DNA of 64,000 bases from Acheta domesticus (GCA_031308135.1 JAHLJT010009355.1:4525217-4589216); one strand, 5' to 3'; counted from the first letter of the stretch, positions 48,708 to 60,490 are shown. Notes: generated from the letters alone by a model not told the origin. Numbers and translations are program-made.

Positions 48708-49553
48708 AGTGTCCCAACGTCTACAACATATTTTTCAATTTATTCTTATCTACCTTTTACATGTGTGCTTATTGCCTTGCTTACTGTACTAGAGACTTAT
48801 CAACTAATACTTCGTTTATTGTCTGAATAATATTTGTCTACTCGACAGATAGCGGCTGACAGTGGACAGGGTGTTCCGTGATCGAATCGAAGGCTTCAAA
48901 TTGTGATGTCACTGCAGAGTTGCTCTAGTCCTGCTAATCAAACGTTTGCCTCAACATATTAGAAGGTGTAAAGCAGGCCTTGAGAGTTGCCGATGCTTAT
49001 CAAGAATGCAAAAATGAAATGTTACGGCGCAAAGCAACTCAGAACTAATGAGTGCCACTAGGCGCCAGTAGGTGTTCGGTTGTTCATCCTGTGTGCCGTC
49101 TACTGTGCGGGGTGCTCTCATTACGATTCAATTCCTGCTGCTGAGATTGATGCAAGAATGCCGCCCGACCACATGGCATCATCATTCTATCCCACCTCCA
49201 GCTGTCAAGTAGAAATATTATTCGCACAATAACTATATCTTATCTGCTAACTGAATTCTAATGATGTCCATCTAAAAGAGCCACTGAGCACCAAATTCTT
49301 TTGACCGTTTGGAGCGTGTGAGGCGCTTCTGCATCTCTCGCACATTTCATTTCTGAGACAGGGCTGCTGCTCCTATTTAAGACTGCACAGGAGGCTTTCC
49401 TATCGGACTATTAGTTCAGCGTCTCAGGGGCTTCTCTTTTGCTCTCAAGTGGTGAAATGATTCTTGCTTTTGCCCCGAGTACACACACACGGGTGGCCGA
49501 CAAGCGGGCGATCCTAGTGGCAGAACAGCGCAACCACGTACATTGACTGTTAG

Positions 49554-49645
49554 TATACTGCGATTTTCGTAACTTCGTCCATGACAGAAATCAGCTGTTC
49601 ACGGTTTCATCCAATCGGAAGCTTGAATGTCACCATAGTGATGTC
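49554..49645. mobile_element. Foldback MITE with CRE-family sequence, left half
   Basis: TATACTGCGATTTTCGTAAC, CAGCTGTTCACGGTTTCATC, CAATCGGAAGCTTGAATGTC, then CACCATAGTGATGTCACT. It is cut at about 49645, where the dispersed repeat begins. Confidence 0.8.
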
Positions 49646-49950
49646 ACTGGGTGGAGAGATCTGGCGTCGACCTACCGTCGACTAGCGGGGTTTTCTCTGA
49701 ACCAGGTATCTCCCACCAACGAGGTACCGCCCCAGCCGAGATAAGCTCTCAGCTCCCGACCGGTCTCGCATCACATGTGGTAATGTAGTTCATGTTAGAG
49801 TAAGTGTGCGTGTAAGGGGTGAGGATAGAACAAGAAAGAGGAAGGAAAGATCACGCGCGGTCCGTGGCCCGTTTGATCCGGCATTCGCCTGATGTTGATC
49901 GTAGAAACCACGGGAAAACTACCGAGTAACCGGCCTCTAGACTTCTTTAG
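49646..49950 (+). repeat. Dispersed repeat related to the PPO copy 1 intron insertion
   Basis: Partner of 575-915: GAGATCTGGCG, GACCTACCGTCG, TAAGGGGTGAGGATAG, GAAACCACGGGAAAACT. Continues into GC-rich sequence to about 50290 without a recognised protein. Confidence 0.75.
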
Positions 49951-50430
49951 ACAGCGACTGAATTCGACCTAGGTGTCGAAAATCTGTACTCGAACGCAGG
50001 ACGTCCCGGTCAGAGGCACTGCAGTGAGAGTGGATGAGCTTCCTGGTTGGGGCAGGCCGACGAGTAGGTCGGGGCGGAATTTCGCCGCCCCGCATGGGAA
50101 GACCAAAGCCACCTCCCGCATGCACTACACTTACGGGACAAACTACATCTGTAACTGAAGCGCCCGGAGTTCCCAATCAATCAATGACTCCGTTGGCGGA
50201 TGTGGTTCCGCGCGCAGAGTTCTCGTTTATTTCCCCTGCACAGTCCTCTGAGGAGGCGGGAGTTTATTTCCTTAAGTGAACTGGTGCCTTGCAGTTGAGA
50301 GAGAGGGATTTTCGTAATAATAAAACTAAGATTAATTAAAAACTAACTTAATTTCAGTTTAAATCTAATTTTTTAGTTTAGTTATGGTTGCACTTGATCC
50401 TAAGTAACATTTAGTTTTTGTTGTACGTAC

Positions 50431-50595
50431 CGTGCAGGCGCTGCTGCGGCGCGGGCGCGGGCGAGGGCAGCGCGAGGGCGAGGGCGAGCGCACGGGCGTG
50501 GGCGTGGGGCGGCGGCGAGGGCGTGGGCGACGGGGGCGGCGAGCCCCCCTCCCCGCCTCCTCCTGCGCCCAGCCGCTGCGGCCGCGCCTCTCCTG
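50431..50595 (-). CDS. Internal exon of the unrecognised minus-strand gene
   Basis: 165 bp, symmetric phase 1-1, donor G|GTACGT at 50430. The acceptor is the doubled ctgcag|cag, so either of two sites 3 bp apart keeps the frame. It encodes an Ala/Gly/Pro-rich segment: GEARPQRLGAGGGGEGG, SPPPSPTPSPPPHAHARALA, LPSPAPAPQQRLH. Low-complexity and probably disordered. Support comes from phase agreement with both neighbours and from the abrupt GC rise in AT-rich DNA. Confidence 0.5.
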
Positions 50596-51533
50596 CTGCA
50601 GCAAGAACCAACCCTTCAGCGCCAGCGCTCGCGCCACGCGGAGGCAACGCACATACATTATGCCATTATCAAATGGGCATAACAATTCCCCAATTTATCA
50701 GATTAAAAAGGGTGAAATAAGATATTGAATATTTTTTTCTTAAACAAAATGTTTTATTGCGTAAGATTATTGGGACCCCTTTCAAAAGTTTCGGGGGGTT
50801 GGGGTTGCCCCCTGTGCGCACACCTTTAGTATGCAATTATTCAATTACGGAATCCTGTTATGATGTAGAGGTGAATGGATGGACCGCGTGGATTGTGGTA
50901 TTCTGGAGCACCGTCCGGCAGTGCTCCAGGCTCAGTCATGTCACCTTCTTTATTGTAGAGAGATGCATATAGTGCTAACAGTTGGCCAAATGTCGCGACC
51001 ATGCGGTTCGATGCTATATAGATATGTTTAGTGCATATTTGGCCGATTTTTCCTGTTTGCGCATATTCGTGTAAAAAATAGCGCATATTTTGCATATTTC
51101 GTTAAAATAGACACTTATCTCTAAAACGTTTCAACTTTTCATAGAATTTATTCATTTGTGAGCGTTCATTGATTAGAAAGAGCTTGTCACAATTTGCATT
51201 GTTCTTCTTTTCTATAGGCGATAAAATATTTGTGCAAATGTAGGATATTTGATATATTTTTAACCAAGCTCAAAAAATGAAAGAAGACATTCAATGTACT
51301 TCACTAAGGTGCATATTTACTTCATTTATTTCTCTCGCCAAGTAGGATAGATTATATTATGATTGTACAAAAATATAACTTTTCATTCCAAGCATTTTTC
51401 TGAATTTTATCAAGAAAGTTTATACAGGAAATGAAATATTAATTTTAATTATATATTAGAGTGTATATTTCAGAATTTTTAGATCATAAATCCATATTTT
51501 AAGATTTTTTAGGGCATAAAAATCCTCTCCCAA

Positions 51534-51710
51534 TACTGCGATTTTCCTTATAGTGCCTCTGACACAAATAAGCTGTTTCGCTGCCATCCAATCAGGAGCT
51601 CCAATGTCGCTACAATGACGTCACTATGGTGACGTTCAAGCTCCCGATTGGATGAAACCGTCAACAGGTGATTTGTGTCAGCACGAGAATAAGGAAAACC
51701 GCAGTATAAT
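51534..51710. mobile_element. Foldback MITE with CRE core, copy 3
   Basis: ATACTGCGATTTTCCTTATA ... AGGAAAACCGCAGTATA. Centre AATGACGTCACTATGGTGAC, including TGACGTCA. The arms carry CCAATCAGGAGCT and AGCTCCCGATTGG. It ends about 95 bp downstream (plus sense) of no coding exon and about 95 bp before exon 51805-51860. Confidence 0.88.
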
Positions 51711-51804
51711 TATGAACATGATATCAAGACGTGTCACATGCCGTCGGTAAGTGTGAATGTTGTGAGATGTAGGTAATGCGCTGCCAAGGCCGCCAAGCAC
51801 TCAC

Positions 51805-51860
51805 CGGTCGCCGCTGGGCGCGCGTCAGCCTCCTCCGGCTCCTCGCGGCGCCCCCCGCGC
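51805..51860 (-). CDS. Short internal exon of the unrecognised minus-strand gene
   Basis: 56 bp between the acceptor gtgcgcag and the donor ACCG|GTGAGT. In the frame shared with its neighbours it reads RGGRREEPEEADARPAAT, an acidic/basic mixed stretch without stops. The phase (enters with two bases owed, leaves with one) agrees with 60982 upstream and 50595 downstream. Confidence 0.45.
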
Positions 51861-51904
51861 CTGCGCACAACACAAAGCAGCTCCGTCAGCACACAAAACT
51901 GCTT

Positions 51905-52335
51905 CAAACGTACGTTTCATACATTGAGCTTTCGCACAGTACAATTCACAGTTTTATACAAAAAAAGATGATGTAGAACATGACCTATTTCCATCAAATA
52001 TTTTCACGCAACAACCAATCAGCATTCGTCAATGCCAACGACAGCAACGCAACTGGTGAAAGAACCGCGAAGCTCAAACCAAGAAGCACACGTCATCAGC
52101 ACTCGGTCTCGGAACAGGGTACAGATTCCACAAAATTGTTTTATACATTTCTTAAAACGTACGTTTCATACTTTAGCTTTCCCACAGTTAAATTCAGAGT
52201 TTTATACAAGAATTACGATGTAGATCATATCCTATTGTCATAAAATATTTTTACGCAACAACCAATCAGCATTTGTCAATGCCAACGATAGCAACGCAAT
52301 TGGTGAGAGAACAGCGAATCTCAAACCAAAACCGC
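51905..52335 (+). repeat. Two-copy tandem repeat, ~250-bp unit
   Basis: AAACGTACGTTTCATAC at about 51905 and 52157; ACGCAACAACCAATCAGCAT at 52007 and 52253; then TGCCAACGA.AGCAACGCAA in both. Copies differ by substitutions and small indels. Confidence 0.85.
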
Positions 52336-52599
52336 CTATTTGCGTCCGTACGTATGTTAGGTTAGGTTAGTTTCTTGGAAGGAATATAGATTAAAGGAGC
52401 ATCGCAATGACGAAAGCGGTTGGCCACGAGTTGTCGAGGAAAATGAACTTCCAGATAACAAAAGTACCGCACTTGAATATTGTTACGACCCTTTGCATTG
52501 TAATCGCAATCCAAGATAAGAGGCTGAAATGATAGTACACAGAATATCTAGAGGGGGCAGGACAAATAATTGTAAGAAAAATTTGACCATGTACAACAC

Positions 52600-52870
52600 T
52601 CCTCTTTTACAAGACGTTTCATAAAATATTCTACGTAGAAGATTATTTTTTAAATAAGATCCGTTTGTTTATAAAAACATATCATAAAAGTATTTTTTCA
52701 ATAAACTACATACTTTTATCTTTATTTCTATATATTTTCATTTTTGTTCAAAAATTTGTTCTACCATGCAAGAAGTTTTTAAACTCAGACGTCAATGAAA
52801 TCTGTCGCCTGTGAAGAAGTCTAATCCCTGACTGCAGTTCCCATTTCTTTGTAGTCGGGATTCTCGCAGT
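52600..52870 (-). pseudogene. Mariner 3'-end fragment, minus strand
   Basis: The reverse complement matches 63640-63868: transposase C-terminus with TGCAGTCAGGGATT, GACTTCTTCACAGGCG and GCAGATTTCATTGA, then non-coding sequence to a terminal repeat related to AAACGGA(C/T)...ATTT. Only the last codons remain. Confidence 0.65.
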
Positions 52871-53339
52871 TTCATTATATTCTTATTTCTTTGATGGGCG
52901 GGAATAAGAGTACAAGTCAAAAAACCTTATTTTACAGTAGAGCGGAGAAAATGTTTAAGTTCGTACTGAGAATATTAAAAATATTTGTAATGTGTAGAAA
53001 AATACATTGTTTTAGAGTAGAATTTGAGTTGTATAATTTTTACTAGATATAGATATCGCGCTGATGACAAAAATGTACATATCTCGATTCTGCGAAAAAA
53101 TGATTTGTACTCTTTCTCCCGCCCATCGAAGATTTATAATGACTGCTTCCACCATAGCTCTAGGAGTTTCGCCTGCCCCTTTTGCACACTGAGGAGCTTT
53201 AGCCCATCAAGGCGAGGGATCAACTACCTCTGTCCGCTCATCCGCCATTCACATTGCAGACCGTTGATGGGGGGGCTTATCCCGTCGGTCACTCGATTTA
53301 TAAGGATAACCAAGTTTCAGGTTCTATATTGTTGGCTAA

Positions 53340-53340
<1 letters not shown>

Positions 53341-53389
<49 letters not shown>
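53341..53389. repeat. (TA)n microsatellite
   Basis: About 24 TA units; the adjacent ORFs that read YIYIYI are artefacts. Confidence 0.97.
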
Positions 53390-53391
<2 letters not shown>

Positions 53392-53794
53392 CGTAAGACA
53401 AATATAAATAAAATTTAAAAAGGAAAGTATTCTGTGTGTGTGTGCCTCCAAGGGCGCCAGCCGGCGTGCTTGGCGGAGCGGCCGCGGGGCGCGCCAGGGG
53501 CGGGGCGAGGCGAGGCGAGGCGAGGCGCGGCCGTTGCACCAGGAAGAGCCCTGCACCTGCGCTCCTCCCTGCGGCCGAGCGCTGCACCTTCCGAGGGAGC
53601 CGGGGCCCCGGGCGTTAGCCCCTATCTGCACCCTCACACGAACAGCCGATCCCTGGCTCCCTTCTCACTCGCTCTACTTTCGCTTTGCACTGGCAGGGCG
53701 ATCAGTGGCGAAACTTCATTTGGTGTCACCCGGGGCAAAACAAATGGTATCAGCCCCTCCCAGTAAATTAAATATAAAAATATTTATTACTGAA

Positions 53795-54020
53795 TATAGC
53801 GAGATTTTTCTAACTCTGCCTCTCAAGCCCAACGGCCACGATGGAATATCACACGGCATTTTGCCTCTTTCTCGGTCGTGCCGCTAGATCGCAAGCACTT
53901 CTTAATACGGTCGCGACTATGCTGTATCTAGCGGCACGCCTGAGGAAGACGCGAAATACCGTGACACTTTCCGTCGTGAAGATGGGCTTTGAGAGAAAAA
54001 GTTAGAAAAATCGCAGTATA
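53795..54020. mobile_element. TATA-ended foldback MITE, copy 3
   Basis: TATAGCGAGATTTTTCTAAC ... GTTAGAAAAATCGCAGTATA. Inner arms GATGGAATATCACACGGCAT and the corresponding complement with several changes. Same family as 19097-19353. Confidence 0.85.
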
Positions 54021-54535
54021 GTGTATAAGTTTTCTAATAAAAAATAAAAAAGTATATTTGCACATGACATTTATATATAGCATATGAAAATGTGTGTGCA
54101 ATTCACAATAATTTACGTATAATTTGTAAATAAATAATTTTATGATTCCAACTACGTATAACATTTTCTAATGGTGACACGCGAGTGGACCGTCCCCTCT
54201 AACTACGCCGCTGAGAGCGATGTATTTGGTCCAAACGAAGCTAATGGGACAGCAGGTACAAAACACACTTGTGAAGGGAACAATTAGCATGAAACTTTTC
54301 CTCAGCATGATTCGTGTGACAGCGCAGCGAGTACTTTTTGCATAGGAAGATGTGCAGTGAAGCCGCACGTGACCCGAATGCACAGGATGCCGTCAGTTGC
54401 TTGTCAGCCTCCGAAGAGTCCTTCGCAGACTGGCGCTAGGTGGAGGCCCCTGGCCCCGGGCGGCCCGAAGCGCAGGCCCTTCGCACAGCTCCCTCAGCCA
54501 ACAGGTGGACCGCTGTCTTTGCCGCGCCGGGACGG

Positions 54536-54835
54536 GGCAGATAGGGGTGAGGCAAGGTAGAGCGGGGAAGGATGGGTCTGGAAGGTTCGGGGCGGGGCGA
54601 GGCGGGCAGGGGAGGGGCGGAGCGCGGAGGGATGGGGTATGGCCGGGAATGGACCGGGCGGGGCGAGGCGGGGTGGGTGGAGCGTGGCGGGGCCGGGGCG
54701 GGGGGGGGAGAGAATGGGCCGGGCGGGCTTGGTTGAGGCGGGGCGGGGCGCGGAGGGACGGGGTATGGCCGGGAATGGACCGGGCGGGGCGGGGCGTGGC
54801 GGGGCGGTCGATGGCGGGCGATGCCCTGCCCTAAC
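54536..54835. repeat. G-rich minisatellite
   Basis: Strongly G-biased on the + strand (GGGGCGGGGCGAGGCGGG-type words). A 40-bp block with GGGTATGGCCGGGAATGGAC occurs at about 54624 and 54761. Long ORFs here on both strands are compositional artefacts. Confidence 0.85.
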
Positions 54836-54959
54836 CCGGCCGCACGTGCCGCCGTGCCGCCGCCCCGCCCGCCTCGTCTCCTCCGCAGTGCCCCGGTGGA
54901 GGCTGTGCATTGCACCAACCGACACGGAATTCACGCAAAGACAGTAACATAGGATTTTG

Positions 54960-56160
54960 CAGGAATGCTTTAGAATCTAACCAACTTCTTTAAATACATA
55001 TACATTTCTAACATTCATAGTGTTCTCGAAGGCGGCTATGTGTTCAGTGCAAAAATGCCCTTCAGAATTACATAAACAAAAGTGAAGTTGGAGTGGATTA
55101 TAGGGTTTGGCCCATGCGCATCAGACTCGTAAGATCAAAGCTGTAATTAATGCGGCGTCTTTTACAAAACCAATTGCGCTAAAATATTTTTTTTTGCACT
55201 TAAACTTCATAGATCGTCAGTTCGGAGAGATGCCTCGGCTGCCGGGAAGTGCGACGCGAGGTACCATGGCCTTCCTCAGGGCTCGAAACGTCTGGACGTA
55301 GCTTTGACATTCAGTTCCTTAATCACACACTTGATTCTGAACACATACTGTTAGTCTTCCTCTTTTTGGAAATGACGTCCGTGAAAATAATAAACATGTT
55401 CACTTCTTTAGAGGAATTACTTCGCATGGCAAAGAGAATGACTTATGTTATGACAAATCGTGTTACGCAATTGCACCTGTAAATTTATCTTCTATTGTTA
55501 TTGTATATTTATAGCCCTGAAGCAGGCCAAATAAATAGCCGAAACGTTGGCATTGTAATAATAACCGACTTTAATTGATCTACCCTCACGATTATCCACA
55601 TTATATTTATAACACGAGATCATGCTCAACAGAAAGAAATAAGGTCGTGTTTTTAAAACGTAAATTATTTTCCTTCCTTATATTTCATTTGGTTACTTTC
55701 TTTACTACAATCTTTTTGACATTGAGTGTCCATGTGCCAACGTTACATCTTGGTTCTTAGCTCCTTATGTTAAAGCTCGATAGTTTGTAAGAGTCTGAGC
55801 TTCGTTTCACACTCCAGATCTAGTAAGGCGAGGGCGTACCTTTCTACGAGAATTTCAGATTTCACAGTTAGGCTGGTAGAAGTAACAGGAAGAAACAATT
55901 CACCATATTCATGCATGGCTTCAACAAGTGTGTCGATTTCAGCATAGTCTATGCATTAATGAAACAGTGTTTGGTGTTCTCTGTAAGGTATACTTAAAAA
56001 AAAAGTGTCCGTTTAGTGTTGAGTTGGAGGTGAAATACAAAACTTTAAAAAGGGTCGCACTGCTTACAAATCAGAGTGTTTAGTTAGTAAATCCGAAAAG
56101 TAAGTGTTACTTGCCGTTGTTTTAACACGTCCTGCATTTTAAACTCCTTGTCCTTGTTTA
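54960..56160. other. AT-rich intronic/intergenic DNA
   Basis: No exon recognised. At 55508-55545 it has a CCTGA...hairpin...GCCGAAACGT motif like the one at 28632, suggesting the 3' part of an old retroelement. Confidence 0.4.
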
Positions 56161-56179
56161 CACCCACTCCCGTCTGTTA

Positions 56180-56990
56180 ACCCTGGGGGTATGGACCCAG
56201 CGTGGTCTACAACACCACATACTAATTCTTGTTCTACCGGGGGGACAGGTCTCCGGGGTGAGCTTCTAGGCGTTAGCTTTTACCCACACTCCCCGCCGAC
56301 AGGCCGGTACCCAGTTTGCCCTCGCGGCAACCTCTCCATACAATGTCTGGGTAAACGCCTGTATGACAACGCGCCACTCACACGCGCCAGGATACCAAGT
56401 CTCTACTCTTTGCCCAGAGTATTGGGCCACTGCCACGACGAAGCCAAGAGCCCAACTGGGGGCCACCCGGACTAAGGTTCGAGCGGCTCGGGGCCCCCAT
56501 CCCGTCTCCCCACTGCCTACATCTTTAGTCTGCCGACCTGTGTTGGGCCGTGACCAAGGCAACTTGACGGTAGGTAATTTCCCGCCGGACTTTATGTGTG
56601 GAATCCAGAGCTCCCCAAGGGATCTCCTTCACCCAATCCTGCCTTGAGGTCGGACGGACCTATTCGCTCAACGCGCCAAGGGCCCCACTGGTGGGTTGAC
56701 GACCAGGAGCTTGGCGTTTCCTACTCACTGCCTACACTCTAGGCTAACGACCTGAGTGGGGCTGCGAGACTCGAGGTGCGGGTGATCGTCTACGATTCTT
56801 CACCAGAGACGGAGCCCACCTGGCGGGGGGGGGCACTACCACACGGGGCACGCGTCCCCGGGGGGGCACCTGAGCTGCAGCCCTTATCCGCACCCCCTCC
56901 CGTCGACAGCCGATAACGGGGCTGGGCGAAGGGCGAGGGCGAGGGCGAGGGCGAGGGCGGGAGGCGCCGCCGCCGTCTGGCCTCATCGAT
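56180..56990. other. GC-rich stretch with (GGGCGA)n, unclassified
   Basis: Internal similarity between 56505-56545 and 56715-56760 (CACTGCCTACA, TAG.CT..CGACCTG). (GGGCGA)n lies at about 56935-56962. No protein family recognised; exon status for the minus-strand gene was considered but no splice pair fits. Confidence 0.35.
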
Positions 56991-57372
56991 CGTGGCGCGT
57001 CGCGTCTCGTTGTGTGGAGTGGAATGACGTGGCAAAGTCTGTTGTGATGTGATTTGGTACGTTTTTAAAAAAAAATCAATTATTTGGTAATGGCAAGAGA
57101 AGTGTTTCAAGAGCACCAAACTATAAGAAAATCAGACTTAAAGATTTTGTAGGTTTGGGTCGTTTTGCACTGCAGCCCTCAAATATATGGTATCTTTATT
57201 TTTTTTGTAAAATTACAATTTAATGATAAATTTAAAACCTGACGTTTTAATTAACTTTTTTCTGCTTTTAAAGTAATTAGAGATAAATAACTTTAAAACA
57301 AAATCGTTAAGTAAAATATCCAATACAATTTTAAAAAAATCTTATTTAAATCAAATAAATCTGATTTAAATA

Positions 57373-58268
57373 CAGTAATCCCTCGACATCCGCGAATTCG
57401 CTATTCGCGAGTTCCGAACATTCGCGATTAGAGAAATGCTACCGGTTTTAATGTTCGCGAGAGCGTCTTTTGGTCGTGCTACTTTTTTTTTTTTGAAAAC
57501 GAGCACATTTCATTTTCTTTTTCAGCGCTATCTCGGACATGAACTTGGTGGATACCGGAACTCAAAGTATCACGTTCTGCAAATATGTTAAAGTTCGAAT
57601 GTCACTTCACATTAAGGGAATTAAAAAATAATTCAATTCAGTTGGGTCAAATGGGAGGTAAGGGTTTTGGCCACATGAACAGAAAAGCCATTCAGGATCT
57701 GTGCAACTCTCATTATAATGATCTCACTGAAGTGGAGCTTCGGGAAATCATCAGAGAAAAAAAACTCGAACGTAATGATGAAGTAACGGAAGCGAAACTG
57801 CGTCCTGGAGCAACTTCAGTGTCAAAAGTGTTAAAGGCGTTCTGAAACTTCAACAAGCTCTGGTGAACTGGAGTTCGAATGTGATCCGAACATGGAAATA
57901 ACTTCGAAATTTAAAAGAGAAATAGAAGCAGCAACTCTTAAACATTTGGATATTAGAACAACGAGGAGGGTGATGAAACAAACAAATTACCAAATCTTAT
58001 TTCAAATCACTTTCACCTTCGAAATCTTTCAAATATTTTTTAAATTTTTTCTCTTCGGGATGTTAATTATGATTTCTGTTAGTAGTAGCGCTTATTCCGT
58101 TCTATTGCCGTTGTTCGTCAGATATTTTTTCTTTCATTTTTAAACAGTTTTTCGATATTCAGGAACCTAACCCACCTTCTTCATTAAAAGATAGTCTCAA
58201 TATTCGGGGATCTGACATTGGCGATGCTTTTTGGGAACCTAACTCTCGCGAATGTTGAGAGATTACTG
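57373..58268 (+). mobile_element. Pogo/Tigger-like element with TA duplication
   Basis: Left end CAGTAATCCCTCGACATCCG; right end reversed CAGTAATCTCTCAACATTCG; flanked by TA at 57371-57372 and 58269-58270. The CAGT start and TA site fit pogo/Tigger. It is 896 bp, so internally deleted. Confidence 0.85.
57585..57990 (+). pseudogene. Pogo-type transposase C-terminal remnant
   Basis: The frame with AIQDLCNSHYNDLTEVELRE and KLERNDEVTEAK resembles the acidic C-terminal tail of Tigger/jerky-type proteins (E..ELT..DL.EL). A stop at 57843 and more stops afterwards. The helix-turn-helix and DDE core are missing. The assignment depends partly on the surrounding terminal repeats. Confidence 0.4.
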
Positions 58269-58439
58269 TAAAAAATCGATTTTTTATTATTTTTTTTCGG
58301 CCCTAGTTGGGATGTAATGTGTTGAGGTGACTATTGCAATGTTGCATGTTGTGACCTGGGAGGCGTCATTTGGGGTTATGTTGCGAGGCAGTCAGAATAG
58401 TGAGGCGTGGTGCGGCCAAAAGTCCTCGTGCAAATTAAA

Positions 58440-59150
58440 ATCTTGCTCCCCTACGCTCCGCCTCGATTTTTAACTTTTGGCCTCGGCAGTAATAACACTA
58501 ACATTTCGTGGTAAGTTCAGCATTTTATCGGTCACCATAAAATCTCACGATTTATGCCAAAATCTACAAAATTACTGCGATAGTAAACAAATGAATGCTG
58601 TTTCTGCGTCACGATACTATGTAATTGTAGTGGGTTGCTTGCGATATATCTATTTAAACAATATTCGTATACCGTGGTTTGAGAAAAGATGGATGCAAAT
58701 AATTCTCCCGAACCTAAAGATACTACGTAAAGAAATGAATTTCGGTGAGGAAGTTGGCGACACCTTGAGATCGTCTTTCAGTGGCAACACCTTCAGATCG
58801 TCAGTAAATATGATTACCGTAGAAGTTTCATTTGGTGTAATGTCAGGAAAATTAGGTTAATTTACCTAATACACATTTTTAATTGCACTATTAATATTAG
58901 AATTAACAATAATTATCTCAAAATCTAATATTAGTATCTTTCTTTCTGAATTGTTTGATTCTGATTTGTTTCGTCCATCACTATGTTTTTTTGTTAATAA
59001 ACATTTGCCTGGCGATGAATTGATGTTTTTTTATTTACTTTGCTGAAGATGTTACATTTCTTAACATACAGGTAGGTACAAGTGCACTTAACAAACCCGT
59101 AGGGTTGCGAGTTAACAGGGGTTGAAGACGCATGGGACCGATAAAATTAA
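58440..59150 (+). repeat. ~740-bp dispersed repeat with hairpin end, copy 2
   Basis: Partner of 22668-23410. Starts with CTACGCTCCGCCTCGATTTT, GGCAGTAATAACAC and ends AACAAACCCGTAGGGTTGCG ... GACCGATAAAA. The small frame of copy 1 is interrupted here (ATGGATGCAAATAATTCTCC ... stop). Confidence 0.75.
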
Positions 59151-59159
59151 AAAAAAATT

Positions 59160-59460
59160 TAAAAAGTGGGAGCTGTTGGCGTTGGCCTCAACGCGAAGTG
59201 GGTTGCGGTGAAAGCGAGGACGCAGCGCGTGCGCGGAAACGACAGAAATACCCGCTCCACCCCTCACCCCCCCCCCCCCGAAGGACCGGTCTCTGCGCGG
59301 GGGGCGGGGCTCTGAAAGCGAGAGCGCCGCGCCGCGCCGAGCCAATGCCCCCTCCCCTCCCCTCCGCCCCTCCCTGCCCCAACGCTAAGGTCGTTGCCCT
59401 TCTCCACTCTCTCTCCTGCGGCGGCGGCGGCGAGGAATCGATGCTAAAATAGGAGCGCCC
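59160..59460. other. GC-rich island with C homopolymer
   Basis: CpG-rich with a C run at 59268-59278 and (GGC)n at 59420-59432. Possible promoter-like island within intron 1 of the minus-strand gene; no exon with splice sites recognised. Confidence 0.3.
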
Positions 59461-60461
59461 TCAACGCAACTCATCTAGCCGCGGCCCTCCAACACTGCTC
59501 TAATGCACGGCCCCCTAACACTAAGGCACTGCGATAACAATGGCTGCAGAGGAGAGCGAACAGAAAGCGCTGGAAAAACAAAACTGTCCACATACGACGC
59601 AAAAATAATACCAACACTTTCTGCTGATCGCACTTCACACTCACCTAATAATATACTGATAATAATGATGAATATCGCATGTATCGTGCAATTCGTTTTC
59701 GATGACACAGATTGTTCATAATATACTAACAAGCAGGGATGTCTTTCTGGGAGTTATTTTGCGTCCGTTTGGATGAAATGTCAACGCAAGGGCCGGAGGT
59801 TTCAAAGGGGCACAACCGCCGAAACCTAAAAACTGACGATTTTCATTTGCCACATAAACAGCAAAGAGCATTCGTCTTCTACGAAGCTATATTTTTATAC
59901 AGCTGACATACAGGTATTATAAGATATCGTTCATGGCATAGTTAGTTTTTATAGAACATTATGAAAACTTGGTGGCATCATGTATACAACACGAATATTA
60001 AATTACCAATTCATGTCAATTAAAGTTGTTCAATCAACACCTTCCATTTAGTTCACGTGATCAAAAGCTCATTTACAACTAGCATCAGATCACAGAAGAA
60101 TCTGCAGATCTACAAACAAATCAAAGAGCAATTAGGAAAGGAATATCAAACCTTTTGGCGTATACGTTTATCATTAGCAACAACTGCAAAAGCATGCAGC
60201 ACTCCAATATCACTACGAAACTTTACACACGAGTCTCTCATCAGATATTATTATTATTACTACTACTAACAAAACTGCACATCTAATTACAGGAAGTTGT
60301 CATCCTCAACATTTGCGCAATAGTCAGAAAGTTCCTCAACAATAGTACTACTCATGCCTAATACATATAATCCTACTTTGACACCGAAAAAGACCGTTTC
60401 TAGGGAAAAGCCCATACGGTTCCCTTAACCCTGAGATTTCATCCAAAGACAGAACCGAGTA

Positions 60462-60490
60462 GTAGTAATAATGATGATGATGATGATGAT
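60462..60490. repeat. (ATG)n microsatellite
   Basis: Run of ATG/TGA units following AGTAGTAGTAATA. Confidence 0.9.

Larger units (their letters stand above)
57080..58310. mobile_element. hAT-like non-autonomous element, copy 2, split by a pogo element
   Basis: 57080-57372 and 58271-58310 together match 18479-18870. The right end TTTTTTTCGGCCCTAG reversed is CTAGGGCCG, hAT-like. The pogo element at 57373-58268 divides it. Confidence 0.6.

Noticed and set aside
52368..52382. GTTAGGTTAGGTTAG, resembling the insect telomere repeat TTAGG
   Set aside because: Only about three units in an interstitial place; chance or a relic, not a telomere.
53434..53887. GC-rich ORFs around 53.45-53.64 kb as an additional exon of the minus-strand gene
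   Set aside because: No splice donor or acceptor at the edges in a matching phase.
54436..54947. Overlapping 100-160-codon Pro/Arg- or Gly-rich ORFs on both strands
   Set aside because: Compositional by-products of the G-rich minisatellite; no splice context or motif.
56744..57119. Minus-strand Arg/Pro-rich ORFs with (GGGCGA)n
   Set aside because: Hexamer-repeat coding artefact; no fitting splice pair with 51860 or 60982.
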